From: Streptomyces cynarae
Lineage (GTDB): Bacteria > Actinomycetota > Actinomycetes > Streptomycetales > Streptomycetaceae
Assembly: GCF_025642135.1 (NCBI RefSeq)
Contig: NZ_CP106793.1
Location: 3,021,001-3,085,000 of the forward strand
DNA: 64,000 bases
Direction: 5' to 3'
Below, in pieces: positions 35,992 to 45,414 of this stretch. Position 1 is the stretch's first letter. Each line of letters opens with the position of its first letter. The notes below the pieces were generated by a model. It was given only the letters and a program-made list of their open reading frames with translations. It had not been told where the DNA came from and did not search any database. The translations under genes and the position numbers were made by a program.

Positions 35992-37539
35992 TCAGCCCTT
36001 CCCCAGCAGCAGTCGGGCCTCGCCGACGGTGATGACGGAACCGGTGACGAGCACGCCGGCGCCCGCGTACTCCCCCTCCTCCTCGGCCAGCGTGATCGCG
36101 GCCTCCAGCGCGTCCGGCAGCCTCGGCTCGACCTGGACGCGCTCCTCGCCGAAGACATCCACGGCGATCGCGGCCAGCTCGTCCGCGTCCAATGCGCGGT
36201 GGCTGGAGTTCTGGGTGACCACGACCTCGGCGAAGATCGGCTCGAAGGCCTCGAGCAGCCCCCGTACGTTCTTGTCGCCGCTCGCCCCCACGACCCCGAT
36301 CAGCCGGCTGAAGTCGAACGCCTCGCTCACCGCCTCCGCGGTGGCCCGGGCGCCCGCCGGGTTGTGGGCGGCGTCCAGGACGATCGTCGGGGAGCGCCGT
36401 ACGACCTCCAGACGGCCCGGGGACGACACCGACGCGAAGGCCTTGCGGACCGTGTCGATGTCCAGTGGCTCGGGGCGCTGGGAGCCGACGCCGAAGAACG
36501 CCTCCACCGCGGCGAGCGCCACGGCGGCGTTGTGCGCCTGGTAGGCGCCGTGCAGCGGCAGGTACACCTCGTTGTACTCGCCGCCGAGGCCGCGCAGCGT
36601 GAGGAGCTGCCCGCCGACCGCGACCTGCCGCGACACGACCCCGAACTCCAGCCCCTCGCGGGCCACGGTCGCGTCCACCTCCACGGCCTTCTTCAGCAGC
36701 ACCTGGGCCGCGTCGACCGGCTGCTGGGCGAGGATGACGGTGGAGTCGGACTTGATGATCCCGGCCTTCTCACCCGCGATCTCGCCGGGCGTGGAGCCGA
36801 GCCGGTCGGTGTGGTCCAGGTCGATGGGGGTGACGACGGCGACGTCCCCGTCGATCACGTTGGTGGCGTCCCAGCTGCCGCCCATGCCGACCTCGACGAC
36901 CGCGACGTCCACGGGCGCGTCCGCGAAGGCGGCGTACGCCATGCCGGTGAGCACCTCGAAGAAGGACAGCCGGTATTCCTGCGAGGCGTCGACCATCTCC
37001 ATGTACGCCTTGATGTCCTGGTACGTCTCGACGAACCGCTCGGCGCTGATCGGGGCGCCGTCCAGACTGATGCGCTCGGTGATCGACTGGACGTGCGGGC
37101 TCGTGTACCGGCCGGTGCGCAGCTCGAAGGAGCCGAGGAGGGCCTCGATCATGCGTGCGGTGGAGGTCTTGCCGTTGGTGCCGGTGATGTGGATGGAGGG
37201 GTACGAGCGCTGCGGCTCCCCCAGTACGTCCATCAGCGCGGAGATACGGGTGACGGACGGCTCCAGCTTGGTCTCGCCCCAGCGGGTCGCCAGCTCGGCC
37301 TCGACCTCGCGCAGCGCCTTGTCGACCTCGGGGTCCTCGGGCCGCGTGGGCACGTCGGCCTGCGATGGGCCGCCCTGCGTGCGCAGGGTACGGCTGCCGG
37401 CCTCGATCACCGCGAGGTCGGGGATCGGGGTCTCCCCTGCTCGAGCGGAGTCGAGAGCTTGGGGAAGGTCGGTCTCGGCCTCGACGATCTGCTCGAAGGG
37501 ATCGCTCTCGTTGGGGTCGCGCGGGGGCAGGTCACTCAC
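35992..37539 (-). CDS. folC: Bifunctional folylpolyglutamate/dihydrofolate synthase
   Basis: 515 residues. It adds glutamates to folates and makes dihydrofolate. Mur-ligase fold: P-loop ITGTNGKTSTARMIEALL, then GRYTSPHVQSITERISLDG, EVGMGGSWDATNVID, and DAAHNPAGARATAEA. The N-terminus is about 60 residues longer than the catalytic fold needs. Residues about 24-37 (DLPQALDSARAGET) are encoded by a copy of the dispersed hairpin repeat found twice more just upstream. The GTG at 37539 has a -10 6 bases before it and no Shine-Dalgarno sequence. Confidence 0.95.
   Translation of the reverse strand: MSDLPPRDPNESDPFEQIVEAETDLPQALDSARAGETPIPDLAVIEAGSRTLRTQGGPSQADVPTRPEDPEVDKALREVEAELATRWGETKLEPSVTRISALMDVLGEPQRSYPSIHITGTNGKTSTARMIEALLGSFELRTGRYTSPHVQSITERISLDGAPISAERFVETYQDIKAYMEMVDASQEYRLSFFEVLTGMAYAAFADAPVDVAVVEVGMGGSWDATNVIDGDVAVVTPIDLDHTDRLGSTPGEIAGEKAGIIKSDSTVILAQQPVDAAQVLLKKAVEVDATVAREGLEFGVVSRQVAVGGQLLTLRGLGGEYNEVYLPLHGAYQAHNAAVALAAVEAFFGVGSQRPEPLDIDTVRKAFASVSSPGRLEVVRRSPTIVLDAAHNPAGARATAEAVSEAFDFSRLIGVVGASGDKNVRGLLEAFEPIFAEVVVTQNSSHRALDADELAAIAVDVFGEERVQVEPRLPDALEAAITLAEEEGEYAGAGVLVTGSVITVGEARLLLGKG
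37431..37469. repeat. Dispersed hairpin repeat inside folC
   Basis: Core CCCCTGCTCGAGCGGAGTCG followed by AGAGCTTGGGGAAGG, nearly the same as the intergenic copy at 37619-37658. It is 39 bp long, so it stays in frame and encodes a 13-14 residue segment of FolC. Confidence 0.75.
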
Positions 37540-37545
37540 GGGGCC

Positions 37546-37551
37546 AGTCTA
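37546..37551 (-). promoter_or_regulatory. -10 element for leaderless folC transcript
   Basis: TAGACT, then GGCCCC (6 bases), then the GTG at 37539. Confidence 0.45.
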
Positions 37552-37618
37552 CGTACCCCGGCCTGCGGGCAGTCGTCCGCGTGGCCTGCGGGCGATCGTG
37601 CCGTTGGGGCGATGGGGG

Positions 37619-37658
37619 CCTCCCCTGCTCGAGCGAAGCCGAGAGCTTGAGGGAGGGT
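37619..37658. repeat. Dispersed hairpin repeat, intergenic copy 1
   Basis: CCTCCCCTGCTCGAGCGAAG, then CCGAGAGCTTGAGGGAGGGT. Outer arms CCTCCC/GGGAGG and inner GCTC/GAGC can pair. Same orientation as the copy in folC. Confidence 0.75.
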
Positions 37659-37670
37659 GGGCGCCGGGGT

Positions 37671-37702
37671 ACCCCCTGCTCGAAGAGCTTGGGGGAGGCA
37701 CC
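37671..37702. repeat. Dispersed hairpin repeat, intergenic copy 2 (short form)
   Basis: ACCCCCTGCTCGAAGAGCTT, then GGGGGAGGCACC. CCCCC pairs with GGGGG and GCTC with GAGC around a GAA loop. It lacks the middle part of the longer copies. Confidence 0.7.
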
Positions 37703-37741
37703 CCGTCACCGCCGGGTCGCGCGACCTGCCCCGGGCCGGCC

Positions 37742-37776
37742 GAAGCCCCCGGAACTCCAAAAGCTCCGGGGGCTTC
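37742..37776 (-). terminator. Terminator of valS
   Basis: GAAGCCCCCGGA (37742-37753) pairs perfectly with TCCGGGGGCTTC (37765-37776) across an 11-base loop. It lies 175 bp past the valS stop on the minus strand. Confidence 0.75.
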
Positions 37777-37950
37777 AGCAACGTACCGCTGGGGTCTTTC
37801 GTTTGGATCAGGCCGGATCAGGGAGCGGGGCCTGGTGCCGTGCATCGCAAGGCGGAGGAGGGCGCCATGGCGGAGCCATGGCAACCGACGACAACGCGGC
37901 GAGGCGCGGTGCCAGGCCCCGCGAACCCGGCATGATCCAAACGAGAGGCC

Positions 37951-40575
37951 CTAGGCCTGCGGCAACCGCTCCAGCTGGGCCTGGATCCGGGCGATGTCCT
38001 CCTCCGCCTTGGCGAGCCGCCCGCGGATCTTCTCCACCACCGGCTCCGGCGCCTTCGCCAGGAACGCCTCGTTCCCGAGCTTCGCCGTGGCCTGCGCCTT
38101 CTCTTTCTCCGCGGCGGCCAGATCCTTCGCGAGCCGCTTCCGCTCCGCCGCCACGTCGATCGTGCCCGACAGGTCCAGCGCGACCGTGGCGCCCGCGACC
38201 GGCAGGGTCGCCGTGGCCGTGAAGCCCTCACCCTCCGGCTGCAGTCGCAGCAGCTGCCGGATGGCCGCCTCGTGCGGGGCGAGCGCGGTGCCCTCGAGGC
38301 TCAGCCGAGCCGGGACCCGCTGACCGGGCTGGAGGCCCTGGTCGGCGCGGAAACGGCGGACCTCGGTGATCACCGACTGGAGGGTCTCGATCTCCTTCTC
38401 GGCCGCGGCGTCACGGAACCCCCTGTCCTCGGGCCAGTCCGCGATGACGACCGACTCACCGCCCGTGAGGGTGGTCCACAGCGTCTCGGTGACGAACGGC
38501 ACGATCGGGTGCAGCAGCTTCAGCGTGACGTCCAGGACCTCGCCGAGGACTCGCTTGCTGACCTCGGCCGCCTCGCCGCCCGCCTGGAACGTGGTCTTCG
38601 ACAGCTCGACGTACCAGTCGAAGACCTCGTCCCACGCGAAGTGGAAGAGGGCGTCGGACAGCTTGGCGAACTGGAAGTCGTCGTAGAAGGCGTCGACTTC
38701 GGCGACGACCGAGTTCAGCCGGGACAGGATCCAGCGGTCGGTGGCCGACATCTTCTCGGGCGAGGGCAGCGGGCCCTCGACCGTGGCGCCGTTCATCAGC
38801 GCGAAGCGGGTCGCGTTCCAGATCTTGTTGGCGAAGTTGCGCGATCCCTGGACCCAGTCCTCGCCGATCGGGACGTCGACACCCGGGTTGGCGCCACGGG
38901 CCAGGGTGAACCGGAGCGCGTCCGAGCCGTACTTGTCCATCCAGTCCAGCGGGTTGACCGCGTTGCCGAAGGACTTCGACATCTTCTTGCCGAACTGGTC
39001 GCGGACCATGCCGTGCAGGGCGATGGTGTGGAACGGCGGGGTGCCGTCCATCGCGTACAGGCCGAACATCATCATCCGGGCGACCCAGAAGAAGAGGATG
39101 TCGTAGCCGGTGACCAGGACGGAGTTCGGATAGAACTTCTTCAGGCTCTCGGTCTGCTCGGGCCAGCCCAGCGTGGAGAAGGGCCACAGGCCGGAGGAGA
39201 ACCAGGTGTCGAGGACGTCGGTGTCCTGACGCCAGCCCTCGCCGCTCGGCGGCTCCTCGTCCGGGCCGACGCAGACGACCTCGCCGTCCGGCCCGTACCA
39301 GACCGGGATGCGGTGGCCCCACCACAACTGGCGCGAGATGCACCAGTCGTGGAGGTTGTCGACCCAGTCGAAGTACCGCTTCTCCATCTCCTGCGGGTGG
39401 ATCTTGACCTTGCCCTCGCGGACCGCGTCACCGGCGGCCTTCGCGAGCGGCCCGACCTTGACCCACCACTGCATGGACAGGCGCGGCTCGATGGTGGTCT
39501 TGCAGCGCGAGCAGTGGCCGACGGAGTGGACGTACGGCCGCTTCTCGGCGACGATCCGGCCGTCGGCGCGCAGGGCGGCGACGATCGCCGAGCGGGCCTC
39601 GAAGCGGTCCAGGCCCTGGAAGGGGCCGTGCGCCGTGATGACGGCGTGCTCGTCCATCACGGTGATGGCGGGCAGGCCGTGGCGCTGGCCGATCTCGAAG
39701 TCGTTCGGGTCGTGGGCCGGGGTGACCTTGACGGCGCCGGTGCCGAACTCGGGGTCGACGTGCTCGTCCGCGACGACCGGGATGGAGCGGTCGGTGAGCG
39801 GCAGCTTGACCAGCTTGCCGACCAGGTGCTTGTAGCGCTCGTCGTCGGGGTGGACGGCGACGGCGGTGTCACCGAGCATCGTCTCGGCGCGGGTGGTGGC
39901 GACGACGATGGTGTCGTCCCCCTCGCCGTACTTCATCGAGACGAGCTCGCCGTCGTCGTCCTGGTACTCCACCTCGATGTCCGAGATGGCGGTCAGGCAG
40001 CGCGGACACCAGTTGATGATGCGCTCGGCGCGGTAGATCAGCTCGTCGTCGTAGAGACGCTTGAAGATGGTCTGAACGGCCTGGGAGAGACCCTCGTCCA
40101 TGGTGAACCGCTCGCGGGACCAGGCGACGCCGTCGCCGAGGCGCCGCATCTGGCCAGAGATCTGCCCGCCGGACTCGGCCTTCCACTGCCAGACGCGCTC
40201 GACGAAGGCTTCCCGCCCCAGGTCGTGCCGGGACTTGCCCTCCTTCGCGAGCTCGCGCTCGACCACGTTCTGCGTGGCGATACCGGCGTGGTCCATGCCG
40301 GGCTGCCACAGCGTCTCGTGGCCCTGCATGCGCTTGCGGCGGGTCAGGGCGTCGATGAGCGTGTGCTCGAAGGCGTGCCCCAGGTGGAGGGAGCCGGTGA
40401 CGTTCGGCGGCGGGATGACGATGGTGTACGGAGGCTTGTCGCTCTTCTCGTCGGCCTCGAAGTAACCGCGCTCTACCCAGCGCTCGTACAGCGGCCCCTC
40501 TACATCGGCCGGCGCGTACTGGGTCGGCAGTTCGGTGTGGGGCGCTGATGGCTGCTGCTGAGCGTTCTCGGTCAC
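37951..40575 (-). CDS. valS: Valyl-tRNA synthetase
   Basis: 874 residues from the GTG at 40575. Class I synthetase: HIGH-type motif [24 protein letters not shown] in [13 protein letters not shown], an editing domain ([19 protein letters not shown]), and a C-terminal coiled-coil arm ([20 protein letters not shown]). It charges tRNA-Val with proofreading. The frame is open about 1.1 kb further upstream, but that part is antisense to another gene. No T-box leader fits in the short upstream gap; TAAACT lies 7 bases before the GTG, so the mRNA is probably leaderless. Confidence 0.97.
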   Translation of the reverse strand: MTENAQQQPSAPHTELPTQYAPADVEGPLYERWVERGYFEADEKSDKPPYTIVIPPPNVTGSLHLGHAFEHTLIDALTRRKRMQGHETLWQPGMDHAGIATQNVVERELAKEGKSRHDLGREAFVERVWQWKAESGGQISGQMRRLGDGVAWSRERFTMDEGLSQAVQTIFKRLYDDELIYRAERIINWCPRCLTAISDIEVEYQDDDGELVSMKYGEGDDTIVVATTRAETMLGDTAVAVHPDDERYKHLVGKLVKLPLTDRSIPVVADEHVDPEFGTGAVKVTPAHDPNDFEIGQRHGLPAITVMDEHAVITAHGPFQGLDRFEARSAIVAALRADGRIVAEKRPYVHSVGHCSRCKTTIEPRLSMQWWVKVGPLAKAAGDAVREGKVKIHPQEMEKRYFDWVDNLHDWCISRQLWWGHRIPVWYGPDGEVVCVGPDEEPPSGEGWRQDTDVLDTWFSSGLWPFSTLGWPEQTESLKKFYPNSVLVTGYDILFFWVARMMMFGLYAMDGTPPFHTIALHGMVRDQFGKKMSKSFGNAVNPLDWMDKYGSDALRFTLARGANPGVDVPIGEDWVQGSRNFANKIWNATRFALMNGATVEGPLPSPEKMSATDRWILSRLNSVVAEVDAFYDDFQFAKLSDALFHFAWDEVFDWYVELSKTTFQAGGEAAEVSKRVLGEVLDVTLKLLHPIVPFVTETLWTTLTGGESVVIADWPEDRGFRDAAAEKEIETLQSVITEVRRFRADQGLQPGQRVPARLSLEGTALAPHEAAIRQLLRLQPEGEGFTATATLPVAGATVALDLSGTIDVAAERKRLAKDLAAAEKEKAQATAKLGNEAFLAKAPEPVVEKIRGRLAKAEEDIARIQAQLERLPQA

Positions 40576-40582
40576 GGGGGTC

Positions 40583-40588
40583 AGTTTA
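40583..40588 (-). promoter_or_regulatory. -10 element for leaderless valS transcript
   Basis: TAAACT, then GACCCCC (7 bases), then the GTG at 40575. No Shine-Dalgarno sequence. Confidence 0.4.
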
Positions 40589-40713
40589 GAGGTGTCACGG
40601 CCCCGTCCCGAAACACGATTCTTTCGTAACGGCCGGCCCCCTGGCGACCCGGCGTTCCCCGGCCTGCGCCAGGATGTCAGGGCCACATAAGCGTCTGGAG
40701 GGGAACCCAGAAC

Positions 40714-41721
40714 ATGAGCTACAACCAGCCGGGCCCGTACGGCGGGCAGCCGCAGCAGCCCGGACCGTACGGTCAGCCGGGGCAGGGACAGGGGCGGCCG
40801 GGGCCGTACGGTCAGCCGGGCCCCTACGGCGGGCCGTCGCAGGCCCCCCAGCCCCAGCCCGGCTACGGCTACCCCGAGCAGACGCCGCCGGCGCCCGGCT
40901 ACGGCTACCCCCAGCAGCCTCCGCAGGCCGCCCCGCCCCAGCAGAACCCGTACGGCCAGCAGCAGCCGCCCTACGGCCAGCAGCAGCCCTACGGCGTCCC
41001 GCAGCCGCCGGTTCCAGGGGGCGGCAAGAAGAAGACGGGGCTGATCATCGGCGCGGTGGCGGTGGTGGCGGTGATCGCGGTGGGGGCGTACTTCGTCATC
41101 GGCGGTGGCGGGTCGTCCGGTCTCGCGGACGACGGTCCTCACAAGCTGACGACGCCGCAGAAGGTGCTCGGCGAGTACAACCGGGCGACCAAGGAGAGCG
41201 ACACCAGCGACACCAGCTCCAGTACCGTCAAGGACCTGGAGAAGAGCGGCGTCAAGAACGGCACCGCCGTCTACAGCGCGTACTCGACGGCCGACCTCAG
41301 CAAGTACGACCCGAGCGATCCCTCGACCCTGCCCGACAAGTCGAAGCTGCTCACGGCCAAGGGCGTCACGCTCATCGGGGCCTACGGCAAGATCGCCGAT
41401 CCGAAGGCGGCCCTGGACGCGTACTTCGCCCAGATCAAGAAGGACTTCCAGAAGAACTCGTCCGGCAGCGGTGCCGCGAGCAAGAGCGAACTGGTCGGCG
41501 AGCCCGAGTCGGTCGGCATCGACGGCGCGGTCATGAAGTGCCAAGCGGCCAAGGGGACCAACCAGCTCACCAAGCAGCAGCAGACCGACTGGTTCTGCGC
41601 CTGGGCCGACTACAGCACGATGGCCATGGTCTCCCCCGGCAACAACGCGGCCGACGTGTCGAAGGACACCGCGGCCGACATGACCCGCAAGCTCCGCAAC
41701 GACGTGCGCGTCAAGGCCTGA
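40714..41721 (+). CDS. Membrane protein with Gly/Pro/Gln/Tyr-rich N-terminus
   Basis: 335 residues from the ATG at 40714 (GGAGGGGAA upstream). Residues 1-105 are low-complexity repeats around [11 protein letters not shown] and [10 protein letters not shown]; a KKK stop-transfer signal precedes one membrane helix (about 110-130, [20 protein letters not shown]), and the last ~200 residues form an extracytoplasmic domain with two cysteines (VMKCQAA and WFCAWAD) that may form a disulfide. This architecture is common in Streptomyces, with no defined function. Divergent from valS and convergent with clpX. Confidence 0.85.
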   Translation: MSYNQPGPYGGQPQQPGPYGQPGQGQGRPGPYGQPGPYGGPSQAPQPQPGYGYPEQTPPAPGYGYPQQPPQAAPPQQNPYGQQQPPYGQQQPYGVPQPPVPGGGKKKTGLIIGAVAVVAVIAVGAYFVIGGGGSSGLADDGPHKLTTPQKVLGEYNRATKESDTSDTSSSTVKDLEKSGVKNGTAVYSAYSTADLSKYDPSDPSTLPDKSKLLTAKGVTLIGAYGKIADPKAALDAYFAQIKKDFQKNSSGSGAASKSELVGEPESVGIDGAVMKCQAAKGTNQLTKQQQTDWFCAWADYSTMAMVSPGNNAADVSKDTAADMTRKLRNDVRVKA

Positions 41722-41740
41722 CGCCCTGCGCCGCAACGGT

Positions 41741-41774
41741 GAAGGGGCCCCGGTCGGTCGACCGGGGCCCCTTC
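41741..41774. terminator. Bidirectional terminator between 41721(+) and clpX(-)
   Basis: GAAGGGGCCCCGGTCG (41741-41756) and its exact reverse complement (41759-41774), separated by GT. It lies 19 bp after the plus-strand gene and 36 bp after the clpX stop. Confidence 0.85.
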
Positions 41775-41809
41775 CTCGTCCGGGGGTCGGCTCGTGTGCC
41801 GAGCGGTGG

Positions 41810-43096
41810 CTACGCCGTCTTCTGCTCGCCCGGGCCTCGCCCGCGCGCGTCCCGCGGGATCAGGGTCGGGTTGACGTTGCGGAGCACCACGTCGGCCGTG
41901 ATGACGACGCGGGCCACGTCCTTGCGGGACGGGACCTCGTACATCACCGCCTGGAGGACCTCCTCCATGATGGCGCGCAGACCCCGGGCGCCCGTCTGGC
42001 GCAGGATCGCCTGGTCGGCGATCGCTTCGAGGGCCTCGCGCTCGAAGTCCAGTTCCACCCCGTCGAGTTCGAAGAGCCGTTGGTACTGCTTCACCAGCGC
42101 GTTACGCGGTTCGACGAGGATCTGCAGCAGGGCCTTGCGGTCGAGGTTGTGGACCGAGGTGATGACCGGGAGACGGCCGATGAACTCGGGGATCATCCCG
42201 AACTTAACCAGGTCCTCCGGCATGACGTCCTCGAACTGGTCCTTGGCCTCCAGTTCGCGCTTCGAGCGGATGGTGGCGCCGAAGCCGATGCCCTTCGCCC
42301 CCGCCCGGGACTCGATGATCTTCTCCAGGCCCGCGAACGCGCCGCCCACGATGAACAGCACGTTCGTCGTGTCGATCTGGATGAACTCCTGGTGCGGGTG
42401 CTTGCGGCCGCCCTGCGGCGGGACCGAGGCCGTCGTGCCCTCCAGGATCTTCAGCAGGGCCTGCTGGACGCCCTCGCCGCTCACGTCCCGGGTGATCGAC
42501 GGGTTCTCGCTCTTGCGGGCCACCTTGTCGATCTCGTCGATGTAGATGATGCCCGTCTCGGCCTTCTTGACGTCGTAGTCGGCCGCCTGGATGAGCTTCA
42601 GCAGGATGTTCTCGACGTCCTCGCCGACATACCCCGCCTCCGTCAGCGCGGTCGCGTCGGCGATCGCGAACGGGACGTTCAGCATGCGGGCCAGGGTCTG
42701 GGCGAGCAGCGTCTTGCCGGAGCCCGTGGGGCCCAGCAGCAGGATGTTCGACTTGGCCAACTCGATGGCGTCGTCGCGGCCTTGGGCGCCGCCGTTCTCA
42801 CCGGCCTGGACCCGCTTGTAGTGGTTGTACACCGCGACGGACAGGGCCTTCTTGGCCGCCTCCTGGCCGACCACGTACCCCTCGAGGAACTCGTAGATCT
42901 CGCGGGGCTTGGGGAGCTCCTCCCAGCGCACCTCGCTCGTCTCGGCGAGCTCCTCCTCGATGATCTCGTTGCAGAGATCGATGCACTCGTCGCAGATGTA
43001 CACACCGGGGCCTGCGATGAGCTTCTTGACCTGCTTCTGGCTCTTGCCGCAGAACGAGCACTTGAGCAGATCGCCGCCGTCACCGATGCGTGCCAC
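41810..43096 (-). CDS. clpX: ATP-dependent Clp protease ATP-binding subunit ClpX
   Basis: 428 residues from the GTG at 43096 (AAGGGGAAG upstream). N-terminal zinc-binding domain (CSFCGKSQ and CDECIDLC), AAA+ module with Walker A GPTGSGKT, Walker [11 protein letters not shown], and the pore/IGF regions typical of ClpX. It unfolds tagged proteins and feeds them to ClpP. The clpP2 and clpP1 genes lie directly upstream on the same strand, after a 190-bp gap that should contain its own promoter. Confidence 0.98.
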   Translation of the reverse strand: MARIGDGGDLLKCSFCGKSQKQVKKLIAGPGVYICDECIDLCNEIIEEELAETSEVRWEELPKPREIYEFLEGYVVGQEAAKKALSVAVYNHYKRVQAGENGGAQGRDDAIELAKSNILLLGPTGSGKTLLAQTLARMLNVPFAIADATALTEAGYVGEDVENILLKLIQAADYDVKKAETGIIYIDEIDKVARKSENPSITRDVSGEGVQQALLKILEGTTASVPPQGGRKHPHQEFIQIDTTNVLFIVGGAFAGLEKIIESRAGAKGIGFGATIRSKRELEAKDQFEDVMPEDLVKFGMIPEFIGRLPVITSVHNLDRKALLQILVEPRNALVKQYQRLFELDGVELDFEREALEAIADQAILRQTGARGLRAIMEEVLQAVMYEVPSRKDVARVVITADVVLRNVNPTLIPRDARGRGPGEQKTA

Positions 43097-43286
43097 GGTG
43101 TGCTTCCCCTTCGCCTGGGAGACGCCTTACATCCAGCGGCTCCTGGTGCTGCCTTATGTCGACGGTACCTTGCCGGGCCCCCCGTTCGGGCCCCCCTTGG
43201 CGTGGTTCGCTCGACGTGAGCCGGGGCAAACCGTGCCAAGGGGCGGCAGACGATACAGGGCCGGTGACGAATCGCCTGGATTCGCG

Positions 43287-43967
43287 TCAGCGGATCTCGG
43301 TGTTGTTCATCTTCCGGGTGGAGATGATCTGGTCGATCAGGCCGTACTGCAGCGCGTCCTCGGCCGTGAGGATCTTGTCGCGCTCGATGTCCTCGCGGAT
43401 CTTCTCGATCGGCTGGGTGGAGTGCTTGGCCAGCATCTCCTCCAGCTGGCTCCGCATCCGGAGGATCTCGTTGGCGGCGATCTCCAGGTCCGAGACCTGG
43501 CCGCGGCCGGTCTCGCTGTAGGGCTGGTGGATCAGCACACGGGCGTTCGGCAGCGCCATGCGCTTGCCCGGGGTGCCCGCGGCCAGCAGCACGGCGGCGG
43601 CGGAGGCGGCCTGCCCCATGCAGACCGTCTGGATGTCCGGCTTCACGAACTGCATCGTGTCGTAGATGGCCGTGAGCGCGGTGAAGGAGCCGCCGGGGCT
43701 GTTGATGTAGACCGAGATGTCACGGTCGGGGTCCATCGACTCCAGGCACAGCAGCTGCGCCATGACGTCGTTGGCGGAGGCGTCGTCGATCTGGACGCCG
43801 AGGAAGATCACGCGCTCCTCGAAGAGCTTCGCGTACGGGTCGTACTCGCGGATGCCCTGCGAGGTGCGCTCGACGAAGCGCGGGATGACGTAGCGGGACT
43901 CGGCCGCGGGGCCGGTGTACTCGGCGCGCATACGGTCGTAGATGCCGCTGCCGGGGAAGTCGTTCAC
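43287..43967 (-). CDS. clpP2: ATP-dependent Clp protease proteolytic subunit ClpP2
   Basis: 226 residues from the GTG at 43967 (AGGAG 6 bases upstream). Serine peptidase S14: catalytic Ser in [15 protein letters not shown], His in [11 protein letters not shown]. The N-terminal ~25 residues contain [19 protein letters not shown], which distinguishes it from ClpP1. In Streptomyces, ClpP1 and ClpP2 work together with ClpX/ClpC and influence differentiation. The frame is open upstream of 43967, but the sequence there is low-complexity. Confidence 0.96.
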   Translation of the reverse strand: MNDFPGSGIYDRMRAEYTGPAAESRYVIPRFVERTSQGIREYDPYAKLFEERVIFLGVQIDDASANDVMAQLLCLESMDPDRDISVYINSPGGSFTALTAIYDTMQFVKPDIQTVCMGQAASAAAVLLAAGTPGKRMALPNARVLIHQPYSETGRGQVSDLEIAANEILRMRSQLEEMLAKHSTQPIEKIREDIERDKILTAEDALQYGLIDQIISTRKMNNTEIR

Positions 43968-44303
43968 GGTGTCTCCTGAAGGGGGCTGGGGCGGTGGCTG
44001 GGGGGCTTGAGGGGCACTGGGGGCTGTTCGGGTCCTTGTGGGTCCTGTACGGCCGCTGCGGCTGCTGCCGGGCCCGGGACCGGCTCCCGGGGCCCATGGG
44101 CGCCTGCCGGGCCTCTGGAGGGCCCTGCGGCCGTGCCGGGGCCGGGGAGCCCTCACGTGCCCGGGCGGGCCGGCCGGCTCGTGCTCGACCGATCCGGAAG
44201 CCCGACGGGACCGGCTGCCCGGTCGCGCAGGCCTTCGGGGCCTCGTCGGAGGCTCACGGTCCGCCTGGGCGGCCGTCGGGCCTCGAGCGGACCCGGTGAG
44301 CCC
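43968..44303. other. Long GC-rich spacer between clpP1 and clpP2
   Basis: 336 bp without a gene. It is dominated by runs such as CTGGGGGGCTTGAGGGG and imperfect hairpins around GGCCCGGGACCGGCTCCCGG (about 44070-44095). No clear promoter was identified. The two clpP genes may still be co-transcribed. Confidence 0.5.
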
Positions 44304-44927
44304 TTACGAGCCCGCCCCGGTGCCTCCGCCGCCCGGCATGCCGACAGCGGTGGTGATGACCTCGTCGATCAGGCCGTACTCCTTGGCCTCCTGGGCGTCG
44401 AACCAGCGGTCGCGGTCCGAGTCCCGGGTGATCTGCTCGACCGACTGGCCGGTGTGGAAGGCGGTCAGCTCGGCCATGCGCTTCTTGGTGTGCAGAAGCC
44501 GCTCGGCGTGGATCTTGATGTCCGACGCGGAGCCGGCGAGGCCGGCCGAGGGCTGGTGGATCAGGATCTCGGCGTTGGGCAGGGCGAAGCGCTTGCCCGG
44601 GGTGCCCGCGCTGAGCAGGAACTGCCCCATCGAGGCCGCCATGCCCATGGCGATCGTCACCACGTCGTTCTTGATGTACTGCATGGTGTCGTAGATCGCC
44701 ATGCCGGCCGTGATCGAGCCGCCCGGGCTGTTGATGTACAGGTAAATGTCCTTGTCCGGGTCGGAGGCAAGGAGCAGCAGCTGTGCGGTGATCTTGTTGG
44801 CGATGTCGTCGTCCACCGGCTGGCCGAGGAAGATGATCCGCTCGTTGAGCAGCCGGTTGTAGACCTGGTCGCCGAGGCCGCCACCGATGGAAGGCTCGCC
44901 GGCGGCGGAGGGCATCAGATTCGTCAC
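44304..44927 (-). CDS. clpP1: ATP-dependent Clp protease proteolytic subunit ClpP1
   Basis: 207 residues from the GTG at 44927 ([20 protein letters not shown], with AGGTGG upstream). A GTG at 44969 would add 14 residues ([13 protein letters not shown]) and is also plausible. S14 peptidase: catalytic Ser in [14 protein letters not shown], His in [10 protein letters not shown], Asp later in [11 protein letters not shown]. The tail is [11 protein letters not shown] ClgR-like box lies about 165 bp upstream. Confidence 0.96.
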   Translation of the reverse strand: MTNLMPSAAGEPSIGGGLGDQVYNRLLNERIIFLGQPVDDDIANKITAQLLLLASDPDKDIYLYINSPGGSITAGMAIYDTMQYIKNDVVTIAMGMAASMGQFLLSAGTPGKRFALPNAEILIHQPSAGLAGSASDIKIHAERLLHTKKRMAELTAFHTGQSVEQITRDSDRDRWFDAQEAKEYGLIDEVITTAVGMPGGGGTGAGS

Positions 44928-45090
44928 GTATCCACCTGCTCGTCTTACGACGGCACGGGGCCGTCTCACGTGTCCTGCTGGGGCGTGGGACCCCGTCCGA
45001 CCCCCTGCGGGGCGGCTTCGGGGACTCCCCTGCCCTCGTATTCATGGACCCTAACGCGCGGGTCCCTTCGGGGAATCCCGCTTAAGGGGC

Positions 45091-45108
45091 TGTTCGCTGT
45101 GAGCGCAT
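45091..45108. promoter_or_regulatory. Candidate ClgR binding site upstream of clpP1
   Basis: GTTCGCTGTGAGCGCAT contains GTTCGC-N5-GCG, the core reported for ClgR, the activator of clpP1 in Streptomyces. The centre and one edge deviate from the consensus as I remember it, so this is a candidate only. Confidence 0.45.
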
Positions 45109-45360
45109 GCGCTCCGCTTGGGCCGGCCGGGGGTGGTGCTGGGGCTTGGTTGTGCGGGGCCCGGTGCCGGATGTGCCGTCGCGGGGCTCCGCCCCGGGCC
45201 CCGGGTCCATTGTCGCCGTGGAGGGTGCCGTCGTCGCGTCGGTGTGGGCTTGTGGTGGGTTGCTCCCGCAGTTCCCGCGCCCCTTTCGGGTGCACCCCTC
45301 GCCGGGGCCGACCGGTTCCCGGCGGGCGCCGGGCGGTTGCCGGCATGCGCATATGGCGAC

Positions 45361-45393
45361 GGGCCCCGGAGCACGCTGTGCGCCCCGGGGCCC
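45361..45393 (-). terminator. Terminator of tig
   Basis: GGGCCCCGG (45361-45369) pairs with CCGGGGCCC (45385-45393); inner GCAC/GTGC stem with GCT loop. It starts 22 bp after the tig stop. Confidence 0.75.
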
Positions 45394-45414
45394 GTACTGC
45401 CGTAGCGAGGGAGG

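Larger units (their letters stand above)
37540..37950. other. Intergenic region between folC and valS
   Basis: 411 bp with no convincing gene. It holds the folC -10 region (37546-37551), two copies of the dispersed hairpin repeat (37619-37658, 37671-37702) and the valS terminator (37742-37776). Confidence 0.7.
44928..45414. other. Regulatory region between clpP1 and tig
   Basis: 487 bp without a gene. It holds the tig terminator (45361-45393), a ClgR-like box (45091-45108) and G/C-rich low-complexity DNA; the clpP1 promoter should lie here. Confidence 0.6.

Noticed and set aside
40576..40713. T-box or other tRNA-sensing leader upstream of valS
   Set aside because: Only 138 bp separate the divergent starts, no T-box consensus is present, and a -10 lies next to the start codon.
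37951..41736. An extended valS frame of 1261 residues
   Set aside because: The first ~390 codons are antisense to the convincing gene at 40714-41721; ValS homology starts at the GTG at 40575.
40674..42545. A 623-residue plus-strand frame across the GPYGQP-rich membrane protein gene and clpX
   Set aside because: It overlaps two well-supported genes in other frames and crosses a perfect bidirectional terminator.
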